A DNA stretch of 15,800 nucleotides from Ignatzschineria sp. (lineage in GTDB: Bacteria; Pseudomonadota; Gammaproteobacteria; Cardiobacteriales; Wohlfahrtiimonadaceae). Each line of letters opens with the position of its first letter. The first letter of the stretch is position 1. The DNA is taken from NCBI GenBank assembly GCA_030151245.1, contig JASLEF010000149.1, positions 1-15,800 on the forward strand, written 5' to 3'. The notes under the pieces are model-generated. The model did no database searches. It was given only the letters and a program-made list of their open reading frames with translations, and had not been told where the DNA came from. Positions 1 to 7,317 of the stretch are shown here, in pieces. A program made the translations under genes and the position numbers.

Positions 1-54
1 CAATTATTCCTACGATTGTTTATTTTAATTTTATAGTTCAAAGGGACTCGGATT

Positions 55-63
55 TGCTACAAT
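55..63 (+). promoter_or_regulatory. Candidate extended -10 promoter upstream of the small membrane ORF and dgkA
   Basis: The bases TGC-TACAAT form an extended -10 element (TGn plus a hexamer with five of six matches to TATAAT). No good -35 hexamer is visible at 16-18 bases upstream, which extended -10 promoters can tolerate. Transcription would start near base 70 and run through the ORF at 167-313 into dgkA. Motif match only. Confidence 0.4.
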
Positions 64-166
64 GTCAAATTCAGTATTTGGAAATGAAGTAGTAGTTTGA
101 GTAATTTGCTTTAAGATTTCAAGCGATCTCTTTAAATTAACATTAAAAAGTAGAATTTATATCACT

Positions 167-313
167 ATGTATTACGAACAGAAAAAATCAAAAAGATCTT
201 TTAAGTGGCTCTATTTAATCCTGATAATTGCTTTTATCGTATGGGTAATGCTTGATGACACCGATAAAGAAAATGAATCAAATCAGATCATCGAAGTTCA
301 GTTACCACGATAA
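167..313 (+). CDS. Small single-pass membrane protein of unknown function (48 aa)
   Basis: I do not recognise this protein. The frame opens with ATG at 167 and stops with TAA at 311-313. The first 13 residues are basic (KKSKR at 6-10). They are followed by one strongly hydrophobic segment at about residues 14-31 (rich in L, I, V, W), then an acidic, polar tail (DDTDKENES at 32-40). By the positive-inside rule the N-terminus should be cytoplasmic and the tail periplasmic. It lies 38 bases upstream of dgkA and could share its promoter near 55-63. No clear Shine-Dalgarno is visible. Support for it as a real gene is the clean charge and hydrophobicity layout, ordinary codons, and the lack of any competing ORF. 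It could still be chance. Confidence 0.45.
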   Translation: MYYEQKKSKRSFKWLYLILIIAFIVWVMLDDTDKENESNQIIEVQLPR

Positions 314-351
314 GGTCTATCTCAGTCTAACTTTGAACACTATTTATATAT

Positions 352-735
352 ATGTCAAAAAAAATGAATAAACCTGGAAAAAAAGGGATCGAGAGGATTG
401 TCGCTGCTGCGGGGTATTCTTGGAAGGGGCTAAAGGCAGCCTATCGTAGCGAAGCAGCTATTCGGCAAGAGTTGTGGGCCGGCGTTATCATTATTCCTTT
501 AGCGTTTTACCTTGCAGAAAGTGGTGTTGAATTAGCATTGCTTTTAGGTAGTGCGCTACTGATCTTTTTAATGGAGCTTGTCAATTCAGCACTCGAAGCT
601 GTCGTTGATCGAATAAGTTCTGAATATCATCCGTTATCGGGACAAGCAAAAGATATTGGGTCTGCGCTGGTGATGATGGCGATGATTATTTTTGCAATTG
701 TTTGGGGTGCTATTCTTTTTTATCCAACATCATAG
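352..735 (+). CDS. dgkA: Diacylglycerol kinase (DgkA)
   Basis: Small integral inner-membrane kinase that phosphorylates diacylglycerol to phosphatidic acid with ATP, recycling lipid released by transfer of phosphoglycerol head groups. It has 127 residues (E. coli DgkA has about 122), with three membrane spans near 41-58, 61-78 and 104-125. The family signature is intact: E34 in EAAIRQE, then E75, N78, E82 and D86 in the ELVNSALEAVVDR stretch, and K100-D101 in GQAKDIGSA. These align with E. coli E28, E69, N72, E76, D80, K94 and D95 at a constant offset of six, so the active site is complete. The start at 352 has no clear Shine-Dalgarno. An in-frame ATG at 364 would remove only four residues and is equally possible. 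It follows the small membrane ORF and precedes the tsaD promoter region. Confidence 0.96.
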   Translation: MSKKMNKPGKKGIERIVAAAGYSWKGLKAAYRSEAAIRQELWAGVIIIPLAFYLAESGVELALLLGSALLIFLMELVNSALEAVVDRISSEYHPLSGQAKDIGSALVMMAMIIFAIVWGAILFYPTS

Positions 736-817
736 ATTGAGTGGGTCAGAAAAACTATTGAGGCTATGAAATCGCCATGGCCATTATGGAAATATAAAAT
801 ATTGTTATAAATTTAGT

Positions 818-826
818 TGCTAGAAT
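818..826 (+). promoter_or_regulatory. Candidate extended -10 promoter for tsaD-dgt
   Basis: TGC-TAGAAT is an extended -10 element with five of six hexamer matches, in the gap between dgkA and tsaD. No convincing -35 box is seen at normal spacing. Transcription would start near 833, leaving a leader of about 87 bases before the GTG start at 920. No terminator is visible between dgkA and this site, so read-through from dgkA is also possible. Confidence 0.4.
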
Positions 827-919
827 CCTTCTTAGGTCGAAGCTGTTTATAACCGTAAGAAACATTACAAATAAAGAATGAGCATAGAAGCTTATTAAAA
901 TTTAGAGTTGAGGCAAGTT

Positions 920-1936
920 GTGATTGTATTAGGAATAGAGAGTTCTTGTGATGAAACTGGTGTTGCCATCTATTGTGGTGAAAAAGGATTGTTAGCACAT
1001 CAGTTGTATTCGCAAATTGCCTTACATGCTCAATATGGTGGTGTGGTCCCAGAATTAGCGTCAAGAGATCATATTCGCAAGTTACCTTTGTTGGTAAATG
1101 CCGCAATAGAAGAAGCGGGCATTAATATGTCTGACTTAGAGGGTATTGCTTTTACAAGAGGACCTGGGCTAATTGGGGCATTGATGGTTGCGGCAACTTA
1201 TGCTCAAGGGTTAGGGTTAGCGCTAAATGTTCCGATTTTAGGGGTGAATCATATGGAGGCGCATCTGATGGCTGTTATGCTTGAAAGCGAGAAGCCTGAT
1301 TATCCTTTTATAACGCTCTTAGTTTCTGGTGGGCATACGCAGTTAGTATTGGTGAAGTCTTTTGGAGAGTATGAGTTATTAGGCGAAAGCTTAGATGATG
1401 CTGTTGGCGAAGCATTTGATAAAACTGCGAAAATTATGGGGTTGCCATACCCTGGTGGACCTGAGCTTGCAAGGCTTGCAGAAGGTGGTGATGCTTCTAA
1501 ATATGAATTTCCAAGACCGATGTTAAATCGTCCAGGGTTAGAGTTTAGTTTTAGTGGTATTAAAACTAAAGCGCTTTTGACAATCGAAAATGCGACAGAG
1601 GAAGCGTATCCAGATATTGCGGCAGGATTTCAAGAGGCGCTTATTGATACTTTAATTCAAAAATCCTTAAGAGCTCTGAAGCAGACAGGTGTGACAGCGT
1701 TAGTTGTCTCTGGTGGGGTGGGGGCTAACAAGCATTTACGGGCTGAGCTTAAAAGATTGTCAGTAACATTGGGATTTAAAGTTTATTTTCCAAGGTCAGA
1801 ATTTTGTACGGATAATGGTGCAATGGTCGCTTACTTAGGTTATGAGCGCTTATCTCGCGGAGAAGTTTCTACGGAAGTGAAATTAAAAGCGCGATGGCCG
1901 ATTAATCAAATTTCTCAATATTCTGAAAGTGAGTAA
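920..1936 (+). CDS. tsaD: tRNA N6-threonylcarbamoyladenosine (t6A37) transferase TsaD
   Basis: Cytoplasmic catalytic subunit of the TsaBDE machinery. It transfers threonylcarbamoyl from threonylcarbamoyl-AMP to A37 of ANN-decoding tRNAs. From GTG at 920 the protein has 338 residues and begins MIVLGIESSCDETG, matching the usual family N-terminus (E. coli has 337). GAGG at 910-913 sits six bases before this GTG. The longer TTG start at 908 would add MRQV and overlap that ribosome binding site, so I prefer 920. Motifs: metal ligands H111 and H115 (HMEAH), LVSGGHTQ near 134-141, GEAFDKTAK near 163-171, GGVGAN near 265-270, and D298 in EFCTDNGAM. The Kae1/TsaD active site is therefore intact. dgt follows after six bases and is probably cotranscribed. 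Confidence 0.97.
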   Translation: MIVLGIESSCDETGVAIYCGEKGLLAHQLYSQIALHAQYGGVVPELASRDHIRKLPLLVNAAIEEAGINMSDLEGIAFTRGPGLIGALMVAATYAQGLGLALNVPILGVNHMEAHLMAVMLESEKPDYPFITLLVSGGHTQLVLVKSFGEYELLGESLDDAVGEAFDKTAKIMGLPYPGGPELARLAEGGDASKYEFPRPMLNRPGLEFSFSGIKTKALLTIENATEEAYPDIAAGFQEALIDTLIQKSLRALKQTGVTALVVSGGVGANKHLRAELKRLSVTLGFKVYFPRSEFCTDNGAMVAYLGYERLSRGEVSTEVKLKARWPINQISQYSESE

Positions 1937-1942
1937 ATAACG

Positions 1943-3307
1943 ATGAATGATCTCTATTTGAAACAACGTTGGTATGAACTCCTACCTCAAGCTCGATTGG
2001 GGGTTAATGCCTCTTTTGATGTGCAAAGTTATCGAACTGATTTTCAAAAAGATTTTGATCGCTTGATTTTTTCAGCTGCTTTCAGGAGATTACAAGATAA
2101 GACTCAGGTTTTTCCTTTAGCGCAGACGGATTATGTGCGGACACGTTTAACACACAGTTTAGAAGTGAGTAGTGTTTGTCGTAGTTTTGGCTCGATGTTG
2201 GGAGAGTATCTAGTTGAGAATCAGCGTTTAGAAAATATTACGCCAGCAGATCTAGGGGCAATTCTTGCTGCTGGAGCCTTAGCGCATGATATAGGGAATC
2301 CTCCTTTTGGGCATGCAGGTGAAGAAGCAATTAGTCGTTTTTTTAAAAAAAATCCGATAGGGCAGCAAGCTATCGCGAAAATGAGTATTGCCGAGCAGGC
2401 AGATTTCTTAGCTTTTGAAGGGAATGCTCAAGCGTTTAGAGTCTTAACGAGACTGCAGAACTCTGATAATAAAGGGGGATTACAGCTCTCCTTTCCAGTT
2501 TTGGCATCTATTATAAAATATCCTTGTGCTAGCTTTGATAAGCCGAAGGATCAAAATGTTGCCTTTAAGAAATTTAATTATTTTCAATCCGAGAAAGCTC
2601 TTTTTACAGAGGTGGCAGAAAAGTGTCACCTTGTGAAGCATGAAACAATAGAAGGCGCATGGTATCGGCATCCGTTAACTTATCTTCTAGAGGCTGCCGA
2701 TGATATTTGTTATCACTTGGTGGACTTAGAGGATGCCTACCGACTCTCATTAATTAGTAGCGAAGAGATAACTCATTATTTAGAGGCGGTCATTGAAGTT
2801 ACAACAGAGTTGCCTGTCAGAAAGCTCGCTAAAATTGGGCGAACTAAAGATAAGGTGGAATACTTAAGAGCCTTTGCTATAGGTCTTTTAATTGATCAAG
2901 CAATGCAGGTCTTTAAAGATCATGAGCAAGCAATTGTTGAGGGGCGTTTTACATCTAGTCTTTTAGATTATATTCCAGCTGCACAAGTGTTAAGGGAGAT
3001 TAAAGCCTACTCTCAAGATCATGTTTATCATTCAGATACTGTTTTGGAAGTTGGTATTGCTGGTTTTAAGGTTTTAGATACCTTGTTAGAGGCATTTGTA
3101 GGGGCGGTAGAGCAAGGAGCGAGCGGGGGAGCTAGAACGAAGATGCTTCTGAAATTCTTGCCCGATCAGTTTTTTACCGAAAATAGATCTGTTAGTGACG
3201 ATCCTTATACCCGAGTACAGCAAGTAACAGACTTTGTGTCAGGGATGACGGATCGCTATGCCGTAAAAGTATTCAAAATGATTACAGGGGTTGATTTGCC
3301 TGTATAA
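1943..3307 (+). CDS. dgt: Deoxyguanosinetriphosphate triphosphohydrolase (dGTPase, HD superfamily)
   Basis: Cytoplasmic HD-domain hydrolase that cleaves dGTP to deoxyguanosine and triphosphate, helping to set dNTP pools. It has 454 residues, shorter than E. coli Dgt (about 505). Visible signatures: the N-terminal stretch FDRLIFSAAFRRLQDKTQVF near 38-57, H71 in RLTHSLEVS, the metal-binding pair H115-D116 in ALAHDIGNPPFGHAGEEA with H124, and the downstream acidic pair D253/D254 in LLEAADDICY. Together these are the H...HD...D metal set of Dgt-type proteins. It starts six bases after the tsaD stop with only a weak ribosome binding site, suggesting translational coupling. Related HD dNTPases exist, so preference for dGTP over other dNTPs is inferred from family resemblance. 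Confidence 0.94.
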   Translation: MNDLYLKQRWYELLPQARLGVNASFDVQSYRTDFQKDFDRLIFSAAFRRLQDKTQVFPLAQTDYVRTRLTHSLEVSSVCRSFGSMLGEYLVENQRLENITPADLGAILAAGALAHDIGNPPFGHAGEEAISRFFKKNPIGQQAIAKMSIAEQADFLAFEGNAQAFRVLTRLQNSDNKGGLQLSFPVLASIIKYPCASFDKPKDQNVAFKKFNYFQSEKALFTEVAEKCHLVKHETIEGAWYRHPLTYLLEAADDICYHLVDLEDAYRLSLISSEEITHYLEAVIEVTTELPVRKLAKIGRTKDKVEYLRAFAIGLLIDQAMQVFKDHEQAIVEGRFTSSLLDYIPAAQVLREIKAYSQDHVYHSDTVLEVGIAGFKVLDTLLEAFVGAVEQGASGGARTKMLLKFLPDQFFTENRSVSDDPYTRVQQVTDFVSGMTDRYAVKVFKMITGVDLPV

Positions 3308-3366
3308 GTCTTGTTTAATATGCGCTAAACCTCGTGGCTTGGCGTTTTAGCCTTGATACTATTATA

Positions 3367-3380
3367 TTGATAGATATCAA
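3367..3380 (+). promoter_or_regulatory. FNR/Anr box upstream of ccoNOQP
   Basis: TTGAT-AGAT-ATCAA is a perfect palindromic match to the FNR-family consensus TTGATnnnnATCAA. Its centre (3373.5) lies about 41 bases before the transcription start predicted from the -10 element at 3402-3407. That is the class II activator position, where FNR contacts RNA polymerase directly. It implies oxygen-responsive induction of the cbb3 oxidase operon, as is well established for ccoNOQP in other proteobacteria. The regulator gene itself is not in this window. Confidence 0.88.
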
Positions 3381-3401
3381 GACACTACTGCTTGATTCTA
3401 G

Positions 3402-3407
3402 TAAGAT
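3402..3407 (+). promoter_or_regulatory. Candidate -10 element of the ccoN promoter
   Basis: TAAGAT matches TATAAT at four of six positions. Transcription would begin near 3414, about 59 bases before the ccoN ATG. There is no separate -35 box, because the FNR box occupies that position, which is typical of class II FNR-dependent promoters. The spacing to the FNR box is the main support. Confidence 0.6.
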
Positions 3408-3472
3408 GAGGGTTCGAGTAACATTAGTATGGGATGCATTTAATATGATGTTTGTTAAATTTTGGGGGAACT

Positions 3473-4930
3473 ATGGGACAAAGTAAAAGTCTTCATGATC
3501 ATTATGAGTACGGGGTCATCCGAGGGCTCGTAATTAGTACTCTGTTTTTCGGAGCGCTAGGATTATCCGCTGGGCTTTGGGCAGCGCTTGAGCTGACTTG
3601 GCCTATTTTAAACTTTGACTTACCAGGACTTTCGTTCGGACGTCTAAGACCTGTTCATACCACGTTAGTAATTTTTGGTATGGGGGGATCTGCGTTAATT
3701 GGTACGTCTTTTTATGTAGTACAAAGAACCTGTCAAGTTCGCTTGGCATTTCCAGTGCTAGCATATATTGTGTGGATTGGTTGGACGATCGTCTTTACGC
3801 TTGTACCGATTAGTTACATGATGGGCTATACGCAAGGTAAAGAGTATGCAGAATTTGAGTGGATTTTTGACTGGGCTGTAGCTGTTCTTTGGTTGATGTA
3901 CTTCTTAGTGTATGTCACAACTGTTCTACGCCGTAAACAAAAGCATATCTATGTTGCTAACTGGTTCTACCTCGCATTTATTCTTGCAACAACGCTTCTC
4001 CATGTATTTAACAATATCTCTATTCCTGTATTTGGGGCAGAAGGTCTTAAATCATATAACGTCTTTAGTGGTATGCAGGATGCGATGGTTCAATGGTGGT
4101 ATGGACATAACGCTGTTGGGTTTATTTTAACGGTTGCATTCCTAGGTATGATGTATTACTTCGTACCAAAAGAAGCGGGACGTCCTGTTTACTCGTATCG
4201 TCTCTCAATTGTTCACTTCTGGGCATTAACGTTCCTTTATATGTGGGCAGGAGCTCACCATTTACACTGGACTTCACTTCCTGACTGGGTTTCATCGCTT
4301 TCAGCGACATTCTCAATTATTCTCTTACTCCCATCATGGGGAGGAATGATTAACGGGATTATGACGTTGTCTGGTGCATGGGATACGATTCGTACAAACC
4401 CGATTATTCGATTCATGGTTGTTTCATTATCATTCTATGGTATGGCGACATTTGAAGGTCCTTTAATGAGTTTACGTTCAGTTAACGCATTGTCACACTA
4501 TACTGACTGGACTGTTGGTCACGTTCATGCAGGGGCTCTTGGTTGGGTTGCGATGATTACATTCGCATCACTCTATCACATGGTTCCACGTGTGTTTGGT
4601 GGTAAAATCTGGAGTGAGCGTTTGATCTTTGCACACTTCTGGTTAGCTACAATCGGTATCGTAATCTATATTGTTTCACTTTGGGTTGCGGGTATTGGTC
4701 AAGGTATGATGCTTCGTGCGTTTAACCCTGAGTATGGAACTTTAGCGTATGAGTTTATTGAAACAGTTAAATTTATGCATACTCCATATATTTTCAGAGC
4801 GATCGGTGGCGGCATGTTCTTACTTGGTGCAGTTCTTATGATCATTAACTTCGTGATGACGATGATCGTTGGTACTCGTGCTCAAGCGGATAACAATGCG
4901 TTAATCCCTGATGCAAAAGCTCATGCATAA
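3473..4930 (+). CDS. ccoN: Cytochrome c oxidase, cbb3-type, subunit I (CcoN)
   Basis: Catalytic subunit of the high-affinity cbb3 oxidase. It is a polytopic inner-membrane heme-copper protein that reduces oxygen to water and pumps protons. From ATG at 3473 it has 485 residues. A purine-rich GGGGGA run at 3464-3469 precedes this ATG, so I prefer it to an in-frame TTG at 3452. All cofactor ligands are visible: H62 and H352 (low-spin heme b), H350 (high-spin heme b3), H212, H262 and H263 (CuB), and Y256, the expected cross-linked tyrosine. These sit at a constant offset of five from the Pseudomonas stutzeri numbering, except H62. E328 in FEGP is the conserved glutamate. ccoO follows 16 bases downstream. 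Arginine codons are mainly CGT, in keeping with high expression. Confidence 0.98.
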   Translation: MGQSKSLHDHYEYGVIRGLVISTLFFGALGLSAGLWAALELTWPILNFDLPGLSFGRLRPVHTTLVIFGMGGSALIGTSFYVVQRTCQVRLAFPVLAYIVWIGWTIVFTLVPISYMMGYTQGKEYAEFEWIFDWAVAVLWLMYFLVYVTTVLRRKQKHIYVANWFYLAFILATTLLHVFNNISIPVFGAEGLKSYNVFSGMQDAMVQWWYGHNAVGFILTVAFLGMMYYFVPKEAGRPVYSYRLSIVHFWALTFLYMWAGAHHLHWTSLPDWVSSLSATFSIILLLPSWGGMINGIMTLSGAWDTIRTNPIIRFMVVSLSFYGMATFEGPLMSLRSVNALSHYTDWTVGHVHAGALGWVAMITFASLYHMVPRVFGGKIWSERLIFAHFWLATIGIVIYIVSLWVAGIGQGMMLRAFNPEYGTLAYEFIETVKFMHTPYIFRAIGGGMFLLGAVLMIINFVMTMIVGTRAQADNNALIPDAKAHA

Positions 4931-4946
4931 TAGGAGAAAATTTTAA

Positions 4947-5774
4947 ATGATTAAACATGAACGTTTAGAAAAAAATACTGGGCTATTACTTCTCTTTACA
5001 CTGGCTGTGATCAGTATTGGTGGATTGATTGAAATTGTCCCACTCTTCTATATCGATGGTTCTATTGAAGAAGTTAAGAAGAATGTGACTGAAGTTAAGC
5101 TCGATGAGAATTACAAACCTGTTCTTGATGAAAATGGTAAAGCAGTAATGGTGACTCGTGAAGTAGATGCGATTCGTCCTTACACACCACTTGAATTCTT
5201 AGGTCGTAATATTTATGTTGCTGAAGGTTGTTATAACTGTCACTCACAACAAATTCGTCCAATGCAGGATGAGTATGAGCGTTATGGTCACTACTCATTA
5301 GCAGCTGAGTCTCAATTCGACAAGCCGTTCCAATGGGGATCTCGTCGTATTGGGCCAGATCTTGCGCGTGTTGGTGGTAAAATGGATAATCAGTGGCATG
5401 TTGACCACTTGAAAGATCCAAAGAGCCGTGTACCTGCTTCTATTATGCCGAAGTATCCATGGTTAGCTGAAGACGATCTTTACTATGCTGACGTTAAAGA
5501 GCATTTAAGCGCAGCACGTATCGCAGGTGTTCCGTATTCTAAAACTCAAGAAGAGTATGAAGCGAATATTGAGCGCTTTGGTGTAGATGTTGCGAATATG
5601 CTTGTTATTGATCTTGCAGCTCAAAATTTAGAAGCACAAGCTGTTGCAGGAAACTATGATATGAACCCTAATCGTCTTACAAAGATGGACGCAATTGTTG
5701 CTTACCTACAGGTATTAGGAACAATGGTTGAGTTTAAAGAAGATCAGGGCATTGAATTCAGTGAATTCCGTTAA
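4947..5774 (+). CDS. ccoO: Cytochrome c oxidase, cbb3-type, subunit II (CcoO), longer than usual
   Basis: Membrane-anchored monoheme cytochrome c that passes electrons from CcoP to CcoN. One membrane anchor lies near residues 13-34. The heme motif is C95-x-x-C98-H99 (GCYNCHSQ), and M167 in ASIMPKYPWL is the likely second axial ligand. AGGAG at 4932-4936 supports the start. At 275 residues it is clearly longer than the roughly 200-residue CcoO of Pseudomonas. Extra sequence lies between the anchor and the heme domain (about 41-72, charged, with a DENYKPVLDENGK stretch) and after the axial methionine (about 183-247). The ending, MDAIVAYLQVLGTMVEF near 247-263, is canonical. All 14 arginine codons are CGT or CGC. 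ccoQ begins 18 bases downstream. Confidence 0.97.
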   Translation: MIKHERLEKNTGLLLLFTLAVISIGGLIEIVPLFYIDGSIEEVKKNVTEVKLDENYKPVLDENGKAVMVTREVDAIRPYTPLEFLGRNIYVAEGCYNCHSQQIRPMQDEYERYGHYSLAAESQFDKPFQWGSRRIGPDLARVGGKMDNQWHVDHLKDPKSRVPASIMPKYPWLAEDDLYYADVKEHLSAARIAGVPYSKTQEEYEANIERFGVDVANMLVIDLAAQNLEAQAVAGNYDMNPNRLTKMDAIVAYLQVLGTMVEFKEDQGIEFSEFR

Positions 5775-5792
5775 TTAGAAGGAGAATGTGAG

Positions 5793-6023
5793 ATGATGGA
5801 TTTCTTTATGTGGTTTACAGATTTAGGTAACAGTAAAACTTTAGCTGCTGTTATTTTCTTCTCAGTTTTTATCGGAATCATCATCTATACATTTACCGGT
5901 AAAGAACGGAAAAAACGTTTTGATGAATATCGATATATTCCATTTATGGATGATGAAGAGTTTATTTTTGATCAGAAAAATTCTGCAGAGCAGAAAGATC
6001 AAAAAAAACATGAGCAGAAATAG
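5793..6023 (+). CDS. ccoQ: cbb3-type cytochrome c oxidase subunit CcoQ (FixQ)
   Basis: Small membrane subunit associated with stability of the cbb3 complex. It has 76 residues with one span at about 16-34, then a basic stretch (KERKKR, 37-42) and the family signature around YIPFMDDEEF (48-57). A strong ribosome binding site (AAGGAG at 5779-5784) precedes two consecutive ATGs at 5793 and 5796; the first has the better spacing. The C-terminal tail is rich in K, Q and E and looks disordered. It lies between ccoO and ccoP, the usual position. Confidence 0.93.
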   Translation: MMDFFMWFTDLGNSKTLAAVIFFSVFIGIIIYTFTGKERKKRFDEYRYIPFMDDEEFIFDQKNSAEQKDQKKHEQK

Positions 6024-6061
6024 TGGGCTCTTCATCATCAAAATGACTGAGGAATAAAATA

Positions 6062-7120
6062 ATGAGTGATAACAACATAAATAAAAAAGAAGTAGAGAAC
6101 TTAGAAGCCGATACAACCGGTCATGTGTGGGATGGTGATCTTCAGGAATATAATAATCCTCTCCCAAGATGGTGGCTCTATGCTTTCTATGCGACGATTG
6201 TATTCGCAATTGGTTACTGGATTCTTTTCCCGACTTGGCCTCTGCCAAATACTTTTACAAAAGGTATGTATATGGTTGAGATTGAGCGTCCTGTTGTTCA
6301 GCAATCGGGTGATGAATTAGTGAATGCTGAAGATGCTGATAATGCTGCAATGGAGAAGGTAAAAGTTCACTGGAGTACTCGTACTCGATTGGTGAATGAA
6401 TTACAGTTTTCTAAAGAAGCTGAGTTACGTCATAAGCACTTCTCTGAGTTAATGGTGAAAACTGAAGAAGAGATTATCAATGACCCAGATATGATCAAGT
6501 TTGCTGAAAATGCAGGTAAGACGTTGTTTGTAGACAACTGTGCAACTTGTCATGGTCCGCAAGCGGAAGGGGTTGTAGGACTTTATCCTAACCTAAACGA
6601 TGATAACTGGTTGTGGGGTGGACGTCTTGCTCAGATCGAAGAGACTATTAAGTTAGGGGTTAACGGAGAAGATGGGGGTAGACGTAGTAATATGACTGCC
6701 GGTAAACTCTCAATGACACCTGCTGAGATTGAAGATGTTGCAAAATATACACTTTCACTCTCAAATAACTATACGCCAGATGAAGCAACTTCACGTGGTG
6801 AGGAGTTGTTCTTCGGGAAAGGTGCTTGTTTTACCTGTCACGTAGACTTCACAAAAGATCCTCGTAAAGCACAAGGTAACCCATTATTAGGGGCGCCTAA
6901 CTTGACGGATCAGATTTGGGAAATTGTAGATATTAATTCATTAACAACTCCAGAAGAGAAGATTGCAGCGATCATTCCGCAAATTCGTGAAGGGGTTGAT
7001 GCTAATACTACAAATCGTGTAATGCCGCGTTGGGAGTATCGTTTAAGTCCGGAGCAAATTCGTGCTTTAGCGGTATATGTACACCAGTTAGGTGGTGGTA
7101 AAACAGCTGATAACGAGTAG
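6062..7120 (+). CDS. ccoP: Cytochrome c oxidase, cbb3-type, subunit III (CcoP), diheme
   Basis: Membrane-anchored diheme cytochrome c that accepts electrons from soluble cytochromes or the bc1 complex and feeds CcoO. It has 352 residues. The N-terminal FixP signature GHVWDGDLQEYNNPLPRWW spans 20-38, followed by a single membrane anchor at about 38-58. Heme 1 motif is C160-x-x-C163-H164 (CATCHG); heme 2 motif is C256-x-x-C259-H260 (CFTCH). M321 in RVMPRW is the likely axial ligand of heme 2; M211 or M217 would serve heme 1. GAGG at 6049-6052 supports the start. The 38-base gap after ccoQ holds no ORF. It is the last gene of the operon, with an intrinsic terminator 54 bases downstream. Confidence 0.98.
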   Translation: MSDNNINKKEVENLEADTTGHVWDGDLQEYNNPLPRWWLYAFYATIVFAIGYWILFPTWPLPNTFTKGMYMVEIERPVVQQSGDELVNAEDADNAAMEKVKVHWSTRTRLVNELQFSKEAELRHKHFSELMVKTEEEIINDPDMIKFAENAGKTLFVDNCATCHGPQAEGVVGLYPNLNDDNWLWGGRLAQIEETIKLGVNGEDGGRRSNMTAGKLSMTPAEIEDVAKYTLSLSNNYTPDEATSRGEELFFGKGACFTCHVDFTKDPRKAQGNPLLGAPNLTDQIWEIVDINSLTTPEEKIAAIIPQIREGVDANTTNRVMPRWEYRLSPEQIRALAVYVHQLGGGKTADNE

Positions 7121-7174
7121 TATTTAGCAGTAATAGCTAATGATAGACTTCGGTAAATGTTAGCTAGAGTGTTT

Positions 7175-7212
7175 AAAAAGTCCTTTAAAAGAAATTTTAA
7201 AGGACTTTTTTT
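7175..7212 (+). terminator. Rho-independent terminator after ccoNOQP
   Basis: A perfect 16-bp stem (7175-7190 pairs with 7195-7210) is closed by a GAAA tetraloop at 7191-7194. The downstream arm runs into seven T residues (7206-7212). The upstream arm begins with five A, so the structure may also work on the opposite strand. It separates ccoNOQP from the ccoG transcript. Confidence 0.93.
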
Positions 7213-7239
7213 GATATAGAACGTTTAATGATGATTACT

Positions 7240-7253
7240 TTGATGGGAATGCT
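7240..7253 (+). promoter_or_regulatory. Possible degenerate FNR/Anr site upstream of ccoG
   Basis: TTGAT-GGGA-ATGCT has one perfect FNR half-site and a poor second half (seven of ten conserved positions). Its centre at 7246.5 is 41-42 bases before the start predicted from the TATAAT at 7276-7281. This is nearly the same geometry as the perfect box before ccoN. The spacing and gene context are the main arguments; the sequence match alone would be weak. Confidence 0.35.
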
Positions 7254-7275
7254 TAAGGTTCTGTGTAAAGTTAGG

Positions 7276-7281
7276 TATAAT
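7276..7281 (+). promoter_or_regulatory. -10 element of the ccoG promoter
   Basis: A perfect TATAAT hexamer lies between the ccoP terminator and ccoG. No good -35 is present at the expected place (TTAAGG at 7253-7258), consistent with activator dependence. Transcription would start near 7288, leaving a leader of about 30 bases before the GTG at 7318. Confidence 0.6.
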
Positions 7282-7317
7282 ATGGGCAATAATAATTAGC
7301 TCATAAAGGTGTATCAA

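Noticed and set aside
813..1106. 97-codon minus-strand ORF over the tsaD start
   Set aside because: It lies opposite the conserved N-terminus of tsaD, has low-complexity composition and resembles no family; it is a shadow frame.
3324..3351. Imperfect inverted repeat after dgt (GCTAAAC / GTTTTAGC with a 13-base loop)
   Set aside because: It needs a bulge to pair fully and no T-run follows, so I could not support it as a terminator, though it may help end the tsaD-dgt transcript.
5095..5421. 108-codon minus-strand ORF opposite ccoO
   Set aside because: It is rich in H, S, Y and Q, as expected for the complement of biased coding sequence, and overlaps the CcoO heme region.
5862..6248. 128-codon minus-strand ORF opposite ccoQ and ccoP
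   Set aside because: Its leucine/phenylalanine-rich sequence is the antisense of lysine/glutamate-rich ccoQ. It spans the ccoQ-ccoP junction and has no supporting signals.
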